Made by a program: the position numbers and the translations under genes. DNA of 64,000 nucleotides from an uncultured beta proteobacterium. GTDB lineage: Bacteria; Pseudomonadota; Gammaproteobacteria; Burkholderiales; SG8-41. Shown in pieces: positions 56,257-64,000 of this stretch. Below the pieces are notes generated by a model that did no database searches, was not told where the DNA came from, and saw only the letters and a list, made by a program, of their open reading frames with translations. The stretch spans positions 49,371-113,370 of the forward strand of contig CAIVHG010000056.1 of assembly GCA_903905655.1 (NCBI GenBank). Reading direction: 5' to 3'. Positions within the stretch are counted from its first letter, which is position 1; each line of letters starts with the position of its first letter.

Positions 56257-58539
56257 CTATTTTGCTGCCTGGATCGCGTGCCACAGTTTCGAGGGCGTCA
56301 GCGGCATATCCAGATGCTGCACGCCCAGCGGACGCAGCGCATCGAGCACGCCATTCGCAAGCGCCGGTATCGAAGCGGTGCATCCGGACTCGCCCACGCC
56401 CTTGACGCCGATCGGGCTGATCTTGCTGGCCGTGGGATGATCGGCCATGCGCAGCGGCGGAATCAGCCCGGCGTGCGGCATCGGGTAATCCATGAAGCTC
56501 GCGCTCAGCATCTGCCCCGATTCGCGGTCGTAGACCACGTGCTCGCCGAATACCTGGCCCGCGCCCTGCGCGATGGCGCCGTGCAGCTGGCCTTCGACGA
56601 CGGCGTGGTTGATGATGACGCCGCAGTCATCGACCGCGGTATAGGCGACGACCTTCGGCGAGCCGGTCTGCGGATCCACTTCGACCTCGACGACATGGCA
56701 GCCATTGGGAAAGGTGGATGGAAACTTGCCGGTGACGATGAAGGACAGCGTTTTTTCTTTAGCCAGATCGGCGAGTGTCACGCTGCGTGTGGATTCCCTG
56801 GAACGGAATTCCCCTTTGGCGTAGGTGACCTGAGAGGGCTCGAGGTTCAACTCAAGTGCTGCGAGCGCCTTGCCCTCCTCGATCAGCTTTTGCGCCGCCA
56901 GGTAGCACAGGCTGCCGGCGCCCACTGCGTTGCGCGAGCCTCCGGTATGGCCGCCCTTGAGCGGGGTGCGCGGCGCGCACTGCACCACTTTCACCTGCGA
57001 GTGCGGTATGCCGAGCGTGTCCGCGACCACCATCGCCAGCGTGGTCTCGTGGCTTTGACCCTGCGACTTGGTCACGGTATGCGCGGTGATGGTGCCGCTC
57101 GCGTCGAGCTTGAGCTCCATATCTTCGTCGGGGCCCTGGCCTGTGTTCTCGATCACGGTCGACACGCCGAAGCCGCGCAGCTTGCCCGCTGCCGCTGATT
57201 GCGCGCGGCGCTGCGCAAAGCCGTCCGCGTCGGCGAGCTTGAGCGCCTTCGCCAGCATGCCCGGGAAATCCGCGTTCTCGTAAGTCGCGCCGGTCGGCGT
57301 CTTGTACGGGAATGCGTCCGGCTGCAGGAAGTTGCGCTTGCGCAGTTCCACTGCATCGATTCCCAGCTCGGCCGCTGCGTGGTTGACGATGCGTTCGACC
57401 GCATACGCGATGTCGGGCCGCCCCGCGCCGCGGTACGAAGAGACCGGCGCGGTGTTGGTGAGGACCACACGATAATTCGCATACAGCGCAGGGATGCGAT
57501 AGGCGCCGGTCATGCAGTTCGCGGTGTTGCGCAGATGGCCGAGCGGACCGGGCGCCAGATAGGCGCCCATGTCGTTGATCCAATGCATGCGCATTGCCAG
57601 AAATTTTCCGTCGCGGTCGAGCGCAAGCTCGCCGCTGATGATGTTGGCACGGCCGTGCGTGTCGCTCAAAAATCCTTCGACGCGCGTCGACACCCACTTG
57701 ACCGGCTTGCCCGAATCTTTTGCCGCCAGCATCAGCGCGGGGTACTCGGGATAAGCCGGCGTGCGCTGGCCGAAGCCGCCGCCCACGTCGCGGTTTTCGA
57801 AGTATAGCTTGTCTTCCGGGATGCCGGTGTACGTCGAAAGCTGCTGGCGCAGGGTGGTGATGCCCTGATTGCACACGTTGAACAGGTACTCGCCGCTTGC
57901 GGCATCGTAGGCGACGCGGCAGGCGCGCGGTTCCAGCGGGCTCGGCGCGACGCGGGTGCTTTCAACCTTGAGCCGCGTGATGTGCGCGGCCTTTGCGAAT
58001 GCCGCTTCGACGGCCTCGGCATTGCCGGTCTCGAACTCCAGAGCCAGGTTGCCCGGCGTATTGTCGTGCAGCTGCGACGCGCCGGGGGCGAGCGCATCCT
58101 CCGCATTCACCGCGACCGGCAGATCTTCGTACTCAACACTGATAAGCTCGGCCGCATCGCGCGCGATGGCGGCGCTCGTCGCCACCACCAGCGCCAGCGG
58201 TTCGCCGACAAAGCGCACCTTGCCATGCGCCAGCGCCGGGCGCGGCGTCGCCAATGCCTTCGTGCCATTCTTGCCTGGCAGGCCCATCGAATGCGGCATC
58301 TTGGTGTAGCCGACCTTGACTGCATCTTCCCCGGTGTAAACATGGAGCACGCCGGCATGCGCACGCGCGGTTTTGGTGTCAACTGAAACGATCTGCGCAT
58401 GCGCGCGTTCGGAGCGCACGAAGCATGCGTAAAGCTGCCCGGGCGTGTTCCAGTCCGACGCGTATTTGCCGGCACCCGTGATGAGGCGCAGGTCCTCGAC
58501 ACGGTTGGCGCGGTATTCATGCGTAGAGTGATCGTTCAT
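56257..58539 (-). CDS. molybdenum hydroxylase large subunit, orphan (xanthine oxidase family, form II)
   Basis: A 760-residue Mo subunit. The N-terminal blocks NRVEDLRLITGAGKYASDW and SVEYEDLPVAVNAEDALAPG, the Mo-pterin segments DVGGGFGQRTPAYPEYPAL, the loop SSYRGAGRPDIAYAVE, KSQGQSHETTLAMV, and the catalytic Glu in KGVGESGCTASIP. Form II loop, so not a CO dehydrogenase. Unlike the 38.6-42.3 kb operon there is no FAD or 2Fe-2S subunit next to it; it must borrow subunits from elsewhere or use another electron route. It is preceded by a Bug gene (stop 58641, 101 bases before), suggesting ligand capture followed by hydroxylation. Start ATG 58539. Confidence 0.9.
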   Translation of the reverse strand: MNDHSTHEYRANRVEDLRLITGAGKYASDWNTPGQLYACFVRSERAHAQIVSVDTKTARAHAGVLHVYTGEDAVKVGYTKMPHSMGLPGKNGTKALATPRPALAHGKVRFVGEPLALVVATSAAIARDAAELISVEYEDLPVAVNAEDALAPGASQLHDNTPGNLALEFETGNAEAVEAAFAKAAHITRLKVESTRVAPSPLEPRACRVAYDAASGEYLFNVCNQGITTLRQQLSTYTGIPEDKLYFENRDVGGGFGQRTPAYPEYPALMLAAKDSGKPVKWVSTRVEGFLSDTHGRANIISGELALDRDGKFLAMRMHWINDMGAYLAPGPLGHLRNTANCMTGAYRIPALYANYRVVLTNTAPVSSYRGAGRPDIAYAVERIVNHAAAELGIDAVELRKRNFLQPDAFPYKTPTGATYENADFPGMLAKALKLADADGFAQRRAQSAAAGKLRGFGVSTVIENTGQGPDEDMELKLDASGTITAHTVTKSQGQSHETTLAMVVADTLGIPHSQVKVVQCAPRTPLKGGHTGGSRNAVGAGSLCYLAAQKLIEEGKALAALELNLEPSQVTYAKGEFRSRESTRSVTLADLAKEKTLSFIVTGKFPSTFPNGCHVVEVEVDPQTGSPKVVAYTAVDDCGVIINHAVVEGQLHGAIAQGAGQVFGEHVVYDRESGQMLSASFMDYPMPHAGLIPPLRMADHPTASKISPIGVKGVGESGCTASIPALANGVLDALRPLGVQHLDMPLTPSKLWHAIQAAK

Positions 58540-58640
58540 ATTTGTTTCAGTCTCTCAGAATAGCGTTAGGGAACCTCTGACTAACCCCCCGCATGGTTGC
58601 GACGGGGGCTTTGCGGGATGAGATGCGCGAAGCGGAAATT

Positions 58641-59600
58641 TCAGTCGGCGCGGATGCCAGCCTCTTTGATCACCTTGCGCCACTTCGTCATGTCGGAATC
58701 GATGTAGGCAGCAGCCTGCTCCGGTGTATTGCCGATGGCCTCGTTTGCGAAGCTGATGAATTTTTCGCGCACGTCCGGGCGCGCCAGCACGCGCAGCGTC
58801 TCCTGATTGAGGCGGCTGAGAATGTCCTTGGGAGTGTTCGCCGGCGCCCACATCGCGGATATCGACCCCATTTCATAGCCCGGCACGCCCGAGGCCGCGA
58901 TCGTCGGCAGATCGGGGGCCAGCGCCGACGGCTGGGCGCTCGCCACGGCCAGCACCCTGAGTTTTCCGGTCTGTACATGCTGCATGCCTGCGGCCACCGA
59001 GGAGAACATCATCTGCACCTGATTGGCGACCAGTGCGAGCGACGCCGGCCCGCTGCCCTTGTACGCAATACGCACGATGTTGACCCCTGCCATGCTGTTG
59101 AACAATTCAGAGGCCAGGTGATTGGAGGTTCCGTTGCCCGACATCGCGTAATTGAGGTCACCGGGCTTGGCCTTGGCCAGCGCGACCAGTTCGCGCACGT
59201 TCTTGGCCGGCACCGTCGGGTTTATGAAGAGAAACAGCGGTGAATTGGTCGCCAGCGTGATCGGCACCAGATCCTTGACTGGATCGAAACTCGTTTCCTT
59301 CATCAGCGGCAGGGTCCACACCGCGCTGGTGTATAAGAGCAGCGTATAGCCATCGGCCGGCGCCTTGGCAGTAGTCTCGATCGCGACGATGCCGGGCCGA
59401 TTGTCCACGATCAACTGGCGGCCGAGGCTGGTGGAAAGCCCCTGCGCGAGCACGCGCGCGACCAAGTCCACATTGCTGCCCGCCTCCGAGGCGAAGATGC
59501 GTATGACGCGGTTCGGATACGGCTGCGCGTGCGCCGGTGCTGCACTAGAAATGACCGCGGCGGTGGCGATCGCCGCTATTGCAAGGCGTTGCTTGAGCAT
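58641..59600 (-). CDS. Bug-family TTT substrate-binding protein (W-x-x-P subgroup)
   Basis: A 319-residue Bug protein. The signal ends at APAHA|QPYPNRV. The ligand loop is EAGSNVDLVARV, and YTSAVWTLPLMKE and the tail VIKEAGIRAD show close kinship with the Bug protein at 47912. It precedes the orphan Mo hydroxylase on the minus strand with a 101-base gap, which holds an imperfect CCCCCG/CGGGGG hairpin (about 58585-58607) without a T run. Start: ATG 59600. Confidence 0.93.
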   Translation of the reverse strand: MLKQRLAIAAIATAAVISSAAPAHAQPYPNRVIRIFASEAGSNVDLVARVLAQGLSTSLGRQLIVDNRPGIVAIETTAKAPADGYTLLLYTSAVWTLPLMKETSFDPVKDLVPITLATNSPLFLFINPTVPAKNVRELVALAKAKPGDLNYAMSGNGTSNHLASELFNSMAGVNIVRIAYKGSGPASLALVANQVQMMFSSVAAGMQHVQTGKLRVLAVASAQPSALAPDLPTIAASGVPGYEMGSISAMWAPANTPKDILSRLNQETLRVLARPDVREKFISFANEAIGNTPEQAAAYIDSDMTKWRKVIKEAGIRAD

Positions 59601-59804
59601 GATGAGTCCTCAGGAAGTGAACTTGCCCGCGTCGGCCGGGGCATGGGTTTCAGGAACCGGAATAGTATAACGCCTTAAACCCACTTTCAACGCTGGGCAT
59701 GCAGAGTAGCGCACACCTTTTTGCGATGCCCCTAAGGCACACAGGGATTTCGCCGGCGCCCTCCGGTAGAATGAATGCCTCATGGAAATCGATGAAGGAA
59801 CATC

Positions 59805-60125
59805 GTGACGCACGGAACGCTGAGCGCACGGGTGGACGATCAGCCAGAACCGGGCGCGAGCCGCACCATCACGTGCGCTACCTGCAGGGCCTGCTGCTGC
59901 AAGCTGGAAGTGATGCTCATGGGCGAGGATGATGTGCCGCCAGAATTGAGCGAGACGGACCGCTGGGGAGGTCAAATCATGGCGCGCCTGGCAGACGGCT
60001 GGTGCGCCGCCCTCGACCGCAACACCATGCGCTGCCGTATCTACGAGCGCAGGCCGACGGTGTGCCGCGACTTCGAGCTCGCAGGAAGCGATTGCATCGC
60101 GGAGCGCGCGGGCGCCAATCTGTGA
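59805..60125 (+). CDS. YkgJ-family cysteine-cluster protein
   Basis: A 106-residue protein starting at GTG 59805 with AAGGA 6 bases upstream. The cysteine pattern CATCRACCCKLEV, WCAALDRNTMRCRIYERRPT, VCRDFELAGSDC is the YkgJ/Fe-S or zinc-binding cluster (eight or more cysteines, RPxxCR motif). The role is unclear; some homologues influence metal handling or flagellar/RNA processes. It is followed 38 bases later by DUF1415 in the same direction, and is one of the conserved genes of the right-hand part of the window. Confidence 0.88.
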   Translation: MTHGTLSARVDDQPEPGASRTITCATCRACCCKLEVMLMGEDDVPPELSETDRWGGQIMARLADGWCAALDRNTMRCRIYERRPTVCRDFELAGSDCIAERAGANL

Positions 60126-60163
60126 ATGCCCTGCCGCAGAATCTTTAGCAACGGCCACGGCAA

Positions 60164-60751
60164 ATGACCGAAGTCTTGATGCCCTACGCCGATGCAGCGG
60201 CGGCCGGCGCATGCGAAGCCGGCACGCGGCGCTGGCTGGAGCGCGCCGTCATCGGGCTCAACCTGTGCCCGTTCGCCAAAGCGGTTTACAACAAGAAGCA
60301 GATACGCTTCGCGGTCACCGCAGCGCGCAGCGCAGACGAGTTGCTCGCCGAGCTTGCACACGAACTGGAGCTGCTGGTGCAGTCCGATCCCCAGGAACTC
60401 GACACCACGCTGCTCATCCATCCGCTGGTGATGAACGAATTCATCGACTACCACTTCTTCCTCGGCGAGGCCGATGCCGCCATCAGGAATATGGGGCTGG
60501 CCGGCATAATCCAGATCGCGAGCCTGCATCCGAAGTACGAGTTCGCCAACAGCGCGCCCGACGATATCAGCAACTACACCAACCGCGCGCCCTACCCGAC
60601 CCTGCACCTGCTGCGCGAGGCGAGCATCGATCGCGCCGTCGCAGCCTATCCGGATGCCGCCGCGATCTTCGACCGCAACATCGAAACCATGCACCGGCTC
60701 GGTCACGAAGGTTGGCGCCGCCTGTGGCTTGCCGATCCTCCGCAAAAATGA
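60164..60751 (+). CDS. DUF1415-family protein
   Basis: A 195-residue protein whose blocks match DUF1415: RWLERAVIGLNLCPFAKAVY (residues 22-41), TTLLIHPLVMNEFIDYHFFL, and IQIASLHPKYEFANSAPDDI, then SNYTNRAPYPTLHLLREASI. Function unknown; the CPFA and HPKY segments are the invariant parts and may bind a cofactor. ATG 60164 with GGCAA upstream only; a ribosome site is not obvious. It follows YkgJ by 38 bases and is probably cotranscribed. Confidence 0.88.
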   Translation: MTEVLMPYADAAAAGACEAGTRRWLERAVIGLNLCPFAKAVYNKKQIRFAVTAARSADELLAELAHELELLVQSDPQELDTTLLIHPLVMNEFIDYHFFLGEADAAIRNMGLAGIIQIASLHPKYEFANSAPDDISNYTNRAPYPTLHLLREASIDRAVAAYPDAAAIFDRNIETMHRLGHEGWRRLWLADPPQK

Positions 60752-60908
60752 ACGCATCTGTGCGGCAGCGACGCCAGCCCCCGTGGTCGTCGCCGCCTTC
60801 TTTGACAGGCATCAATCTCAGGACTAGTCTGCGCACACATACTGTGTGCTCCGAAGCTGAATGCATTCGCCGCAACTCGCCGCACCTCTTAATGGAAAGG
60901 CCGCAATC

Positions 60909-61898
60909 ATGTTGAACCTCCACCGCAATACTGCACGCGTCTGCGCATACACTCTCGCATTGAGCGCATGCGGATTCGCTTACAACATCGCCGCACAGAC
61001 CTATCCGAATAAACCGATCCGCATCTACGCACCGTACGCCCCCGGCGGCGCGACCGACATACTCGCGCGCCTGATCGGCCAGAAGCTGTACGAGGACTGG
61101 AAGCAGCCGGTGATCGTGGAAGCGAAGCCCGGAGCCGGCGGCAACGTAGGCACCGACCTCGTCGCGAAATCCGCCCCCGACGGTTACACGCTGCTGATGG
61201 GCGCCAGCGGGCCGCTTGCCATCAACGCCACGCTCTACGCCAAGCTGCCGTACGATCCGCTCAAAGATCTGGCGCCGGTGATCGAAGTCGCTTCGGTTCC
61301 GCTGGTGCTCGCGGTCACGCCGTCGCTGCCGGCAAAAAATTCCCGCGAGTTCATTGCGCTGCTGAAAGCGCGGCCCGGCCAGTTCAATTACGCATCGGCC
61401 GGCCCCGGCACTCCGCAGCATCTGACGGCGGAACTCTTCAAGTACATGACCAAGCTCGACATGACGCACATCCCGTACACCGGCAGCGGGCCCGCCATCA
61501 TCGACGTGATCGGCGGACAGGTGCCTCTTACCTTCGAGAGCATGATCCCGATCATTCCGCAGATCAAAGGCGGCAAGCTGCGTGCGCTGGCGGTGACCAG
61601 CGCCAAGCGCTCCGCACTGCTGCCTAACGTGCCTACGCTCAATGAATCGGGCGTGCCGGGATTCGAGGCCACGGCATGGTATGGCGTCGTTGCGCCCGCC
61701 AATGTGCCGCGGGACATCATCGCCAAGCTCAACGAGGGCATGCTGAAAGCGATCAGGATGCCGGACGTGAAACAGCGCCTCGACGAAATGGGCTCCGATC
61801 CCGTCGCCGGGACGCCGGAGCAATTCGGCACGCTCATAAAGAGCGAGATCGGCAAGTGGGAAGCGGTCATCAAGGCCGCGAAGGTCAAGCTGGATTAG
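60909..61898 (+). CDS. Bug-family TTT substrate-binding protein
   Basis: A 329-residue Bug protein, the only plus-strand one apart from 1814. ATG 60909 follows GGAAAGG; the signal ends at NIAA|QTYPNKP. The ligand loop is APGGATDILARL, the classical form, and ANVPRDIIAKLNEGMLKAIR is canonical. The mature part looks most like the Bug proteins at 1814 and 12628. No partner enzyme is close: DUF1415 is 157 bases upstream and the repeat-flanked transporter follows. It may be a solitary insertion among conserved genes. Confidence 0.92.
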   Translation: MLNLHRNTARVCAYTLALSACGFAYNIAAQTYPNKPIRIYAPYAPGGATDILARLIGQKLYEDWKQPVIVEAKPGAGGNVGTDLVAKSAPDGYTLLMGASGPLAINATLYAKLPYDPLKDLAPVIEVASVPLVLAVTPSLPAKNSREFIALLKARPGQFNYASAGPGTPQHLTAELFKYMTKLDMTHIPYTGSGPAIIDVIGGQVPLTFESMIPIIPQIKGGKLRALAVTSAKRSALLPNVPTLNESGVPGFEATAWYGVVAPANVPRDIIAKLNEGMLKAIRMPDVKQRLDEMGSDPVAGTPEQFGTLIKSEIGKWEAVIKAAKVKLD

Positions 61899-61952
61899 GG
61901 CGGCGAGCATATATAACCCGCATAAATAAATCGTCGTGCCCGACAACACTGT

Positions 61953-62012
61953 GTAGGGCGGGTCACACCCGACACTGCCAGCGTTTGCTTTGGCGGGTGT
62001 GACCCGCCCTAC
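61953..62012. repeat. perfect 19-bp inverted repeat (REP-like palindrome)
   Basis: GTAGGGCGGGTCACACCCG at 61953-61971 and its exact reverse complement at 61994-62012 flank a 22-base loop. It is a long perfect hairpin of the GTAGGGCGGGT kind known as dispersed intergenic repeats in proteobacteria. It lies 20 bases before the Gdt1 gene; a degenerate second copy follows that gene. Confidence 0.8.
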
Positions 62013-62032
62013 GCCCTGCACTGAAAGCACAA

Positions 62033-62605
62033 ATGGAATCCCTGTGGCTCTCGACCGGTGTGGTCGCTCTGGCGGAAATCGGCGACAAGACGCAGCTGCT
62101 CGCATTTATTCTCGCAGCGCGTTTCCGGAAGCCGCTGCCCATCATCGCCGGCATCCTGTGCGCAACGCTGGTCAATCACGGACTGGCGGGCGCATTCGGT
62201 GCGTGGATCACAGCCGTCATCAGTCCCGAGATCATGCGTTGGGTGTTGGGCCTGTCGTTCATCGGGATGGCAGTGTGGACGATGATCCCCGACGAGATCG
62301 AAGAAGAGGAAACGCAGGTCGCGAAACACCTGGGCGTATTCGGCGCGACTCTGATCACGTTCTTTCTCGCAGAGATGGGCGACAAGACACAAATCGCCAC
62401 AGTCGCGCTGGCAGCGCATTATGGCGCTCCGCTCATGGTCGTCATCGGCACCACCCTCGGCATGCTGATCGCCGACGTGCCCGCGGTCTTCGTCGGCAAC
62501 AAATTCGCGGCGAAAATCCCCATGAAGCTCGTGCACTCGATTGCAGCCGCCATCTTCGCAATCATGGGATTGCTCACCCTGCTTAAAGTCGAGCAGTATT
62601 TGTAG
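62033..62605 (+). CDS. TMEM165/Gdt1-family (UPF0016) divalent-cation transporter
   Basis: A 190-residue inner-membrane protein with two copies of the family motif: ALAEIGDKTQLLAFILAARF (near residue 12) and FLAEMGDKTQIATVALAAHY (near residue 109), and about six transmembrane helices. The E-x-G-D-K-T motifs line the ion path; bacterial members export manganese or exchange calcium/protons. I see no yybP-ykoY-like riboswitch upstream, only the 19-bp palindrome. ATG 62033 is immediately after the palindrome, so its leader is very short. It ends at 62605, overlapping the start of the second repeat. Confidence 0.93.
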   Translation: MESLWLSTGVVALAEIGDKTQLLAFILAARFRKPLPIIAGILCATLVNHGLAGAFGAWITAVISPEIMRWVLGLSFIGMAVWTMIPDEIEEEETQVAKHLGVFGATLITFFLAEMGDKTQIATVALAAHYGAPLMVVIGTTLGMLIADVPAVFVGNKFAAKIPMKLVHSIAAAIFAIMGLLTLLKVEQYL

Positions 62606-62654
62606 GGCGGCACACCCGCCGCTTAAATTCGATGATGTGCTTGACCCACCCTAC
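62602..62654. repeat. degenerate second copy of the REP-like palindrome
   Basis: GTAGGGCGG at 62602-62610 and CCACCCTAC at 62646-62654 pair with a single mismatch around a 35-base loop. It has the same arms as the perfect element at 61953-62012. Together they flank the Gdt1 gene on both sides. It begins inside the Gdt1 stop codon. Confidence 0.6.
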
Positions 62655-62792
62655 GCTCGCTGCTGTGCTACGCTCTCGCTTGTGATCTTATCTACACTAT
62701 GAAACGACGCATATGAATGGCCATATGAACGACAACGCCGTGCGCCATATTGCATCCGCAAAATTCCGATCTCGCTTCGCGCGGGAAAAATC

Positions 62793-63878
62793 ATGCTGAT
62801 CCAGCTTGCAACGTTGGGCCTGCTCGCAGCATTGTTGCCGTTGGCAACCGTATGGGCGTCGAAGGATGCCGACAAATATCGCAAGCTGATCTGGGTCACG
62901 CTGTTTCTGACCTTCGAGTTGATCATGTTCGGCGCCTTTACGCGCCTGACCGACTCCGGGCTTGGCTGCCCGGACTGGCCCGGATGCTACGGGCAGTCCA
63001 ACCCAGTGCATGCGCATGCAGACATCAGCGCCGCCGAAGCCGCGGCACCGACCGGGCCGGTAACCGTCTTCAAGGCGTGGGTCGAAATGATTCACCGCTA
63101 CCTCGCGATGGGCATCGGCGTATTGATCGTGGCATTGATGTTGATCTCATGGCGGCTGTGGCTGAAGCCGGGCCGCGGAGAACCAAGATCATCGCCGGCA
63201 TTCCCCACCGTATTGTTTGCATTTGTGTGCCTGCAAGGGGCGTTCGGCGCATGGACGGTCACCATGAAACTGCAGCCGGTGATCGTCACCATACACCTGC
63301 TGCTGGGCATCACCTTGCTGGGGCTATTGACCTGGTTCGGCGCGAGCCGTAGCGCTCATCCGCCGGTAGCGCCAGCGAGTGCTGCGCCGCGCGCACTGGC
63401 ACTGCTGGCGCTCGTGCTGCTGGCAATCCAGATTGCGCTTGGCGGCTGGGTCAGTACCAATTACGCCGCATTGGCCTGCCCGGACCTTCCGCTGTGCCAA
63501 GGTGATTTTTTTCCAACGATGGATTTCACCAACGGTTTTGCGCTATGGCGCGATCTGGGCAGAACTGCCAGCGGCGAGTTCCTTCCTGCCGCTGCATACA
63601 CTGCGATTCACTGGACGCACCGCGTCGTCGCTGTGGTCGCGATTGCGCTGACTGCATGGGTCGCGCTCAAGTCCATCAAGATCGATGGGCTGCAGAAAAC
63701 CGCGCGCTGGCTGCTGGCCGGGATCGCGCTGCAATTCGCGACCGGAGTGCTGACCGTCTTCCTGAATTATCCTCTGGCGCTGGCGGTGATCCACAACGGA
63801 GGCGCGGCGCTGCACGTGTTGTTGCTGGTGATGCTGAATTACAAGATCCGTCGCGCAGGCTCTGCTGCGAACAGCTGA
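62793..63878 (+). CDS. ctaA: heme A synthase, CtaA/COX15
   Basis: A 361-residue eight-helix membrane protein that converts heme O to heme A for aa3-type cytochrome oxidase. Recognisable landmarks are GAFTRLTDSGLGCPDWPGCY (loop cysteines), EMIHRYLAMGIG (heme His), VTIHLLLGITLLG, GGWVSTNYAALACPDLPLCQ (second cysteine pair), IHWTHRVVAVVAI and ALHVLLLVMLN (further His). The internal duplication of two four-helix halves is typical. In related bacteria it lies among cox and ctaB genes; here Gdt1 precedes it, and what follows is beyond the window. Start ATG 62793; the leader is plain. Confidence 0.95.
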   Translation: MLIQLATLGLLAALLPLATVWASKDADKYRKLIWVTLFLTFELIMFGAFTRLTDSGLGCPDWPGCYGQSNPVHAHADISAAEAAAPTGPVTVFKAWVEMIHRYLAMGIGVLIVALMLISWRLWLKPGRGEPRSSPAFPTVLFAFVCLQGAFGAWTVTMKLQPVIVTIHLLLGITLLGLLTWFGASRSAHPPVAPASAAPRALALLALVLLAIQIALGGWVSTNYAALACPDLPLCQGDFFPTMDFTNGFALWRDLGRTASGEFLPAAAYTAIHWTHRVVAVVAIALTAWVALKSIKIDGLQKTARWLLAGIALQFATGVLTVFLNYPLALAVIHNGGAALHVLLLVMLNYKIRRAGSAANS

Positions 63879-63914
63879 TCGACTGTCTTAAAATTCGCGT
63901 AATCGGGATAGGGG

Positions 63915-63969
63915 GCGGTCAAGAATGACCGCTCCCACCGGGTCACCGGAGGCAGTTGCCCGCCTCCGG
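63915..63969. repeat. two adjacent hairpins after ctaA
   Basis: GCGGTCA-AGAA-TGACCGC (63915-63932) and CCGGAGGC-AGTTGCCC-GCCTCCGG (63946-63969) are perfect 7- and 8-bp stems. No T tract follows. They lie 37 bases after the ctaA stop and could stabilise its mRNA end or be further dispersed repeats. Confidence 0.55.
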
Positions 63970-64000
63970 TTCCCACAGAACGTAGCGTGCGGATTTCCCG

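Noticed and set aside
1..64000. CRISPR arrays, insertion sequences, integrases or tRNA attachment sites explaining the accessory gene content
   Set aside because: No direct-repeat/spacer pattern, transposase-like protein or tRNA was seen; the only mobile-like traces are the REP-like palindromes.

Overview
The window looks like chromosomal DNA of a metabolically versatile betaproteobacterium, most likely Burkholderiales or an Alcaligenaceae-like relative. The GC content is high, coding density is high, and there is a CtaA/COX15-type heme A synthase next to DUF1415 and YkgJ proteins. The strongest marker is a large expansion of Bug-type (TctC family) periplasmic binding proteins of the tripartite tricarboxylate transporter (TTT) type, a hallmark of Bordetella, Achromobacter, Cupriavidus and kin. 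I see no rRNA, tRNA, CRISPR array, transposase or phage gene. Genus-level placement is inference.

Layout. 0-5 kb: a DapA-fold protein (cut by the window edge), two divergent Bug genes, a flavoprotein dehydrogenase and a third Bug gene. 5-11 kb: a small lipoprotein, a three-hairpin intergenic locus, a lactonase-type beta-propeller, a carboxymuconolactone-decarboxylase-like protein with its own Bug gene, then housekeeping-looking genes (membrane-anchored protein, methyltransferase, M23 peptidase). 11-17.5 kb: a minus-strand run Bug-PrpD-PrpD-Bug-PrpD ending in a fragment of an acyl-CoA dehydrogenase. 17.9-21 kb: plus-strand CapA-like phosphatase, ornithine-cyclodeaminase-like protein and enoyl-CoA hydratase. 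21-29.4 kb: minus-strand Bug-Bug-M24-E1alpha-E1beta-E2-hydroxyisobutyrate dehydrogenase-AhpD-like. 29.7-34 kb: a compact operon UbiD-zinc ribbon-NIPSNAP-SRPBCC-MFS behind a good sigma70 promoter. 34-49.9 kb: more PrpD and Bug genes, a complete three-subunit molybdenum hydroxylase operon, an atypical SDR, an RraA-like aldolase, a pyrone-dicarboxylate-lactonase-like hydrolase, a D-2-hydroxyacid dehydrogenase and a second cyclodeaminase-like protein. 50-52 kb: UbiX, a dihydroxyphthalate-decarboxylase-like protein and a hybrid scar of two broken genes. 52-60 kb: DapA-like protein, ACMSD-type amidohydrolase, a cupin-rubredoxin fusion, an OmpA lipoprotein, an orphan molybdenum hydroxylase large subunit and a Bug gene. 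60-64 kb: YkgJ, DUF1415, a last Bug gene, a TMEM165/Gdt1 transporter flanked by palindromic repeats, and ctaA.

How it fits together. Thirteen intact Bug proteins are encoded here with no TctA or TctB membrane subunit, so each probably delivers its ligand to transporters encoded elsewhere, or signals. Around them sit enzymes for carboxylic acids, aromatic acids and CoA esters: five MmgE/PrpD proteins, UbiD/UbiX-type decarboxylation, molybdenum hydroxylases, amidohydrolases, aldolase-fold proteins, an oxo-acid dehydrogenase complex lacking E3, and small dimeric-barrel proteins. The region reads as a catabolic accessory archive assembled by repeated duplication and deletion; two gene remnants (acyl-CoA dehydrogenase tail, amidohydrolase/Bug hybrid) record the losses.

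Several enzymes have lost a catalytic or cofactor-binding residue that their families normally keep: both DapA-like proteins, the SDR, the M24 protein, the UbiD protein and one cyclodeaminase-like protein. These were read by eye and need proper alignments. The most promising candidates for something undescribed are the UbiD operon with its 51-residue zinc-ribbon partner, the cupin-rubredoxin fusion, and the lysine-less DapA-like proteins.
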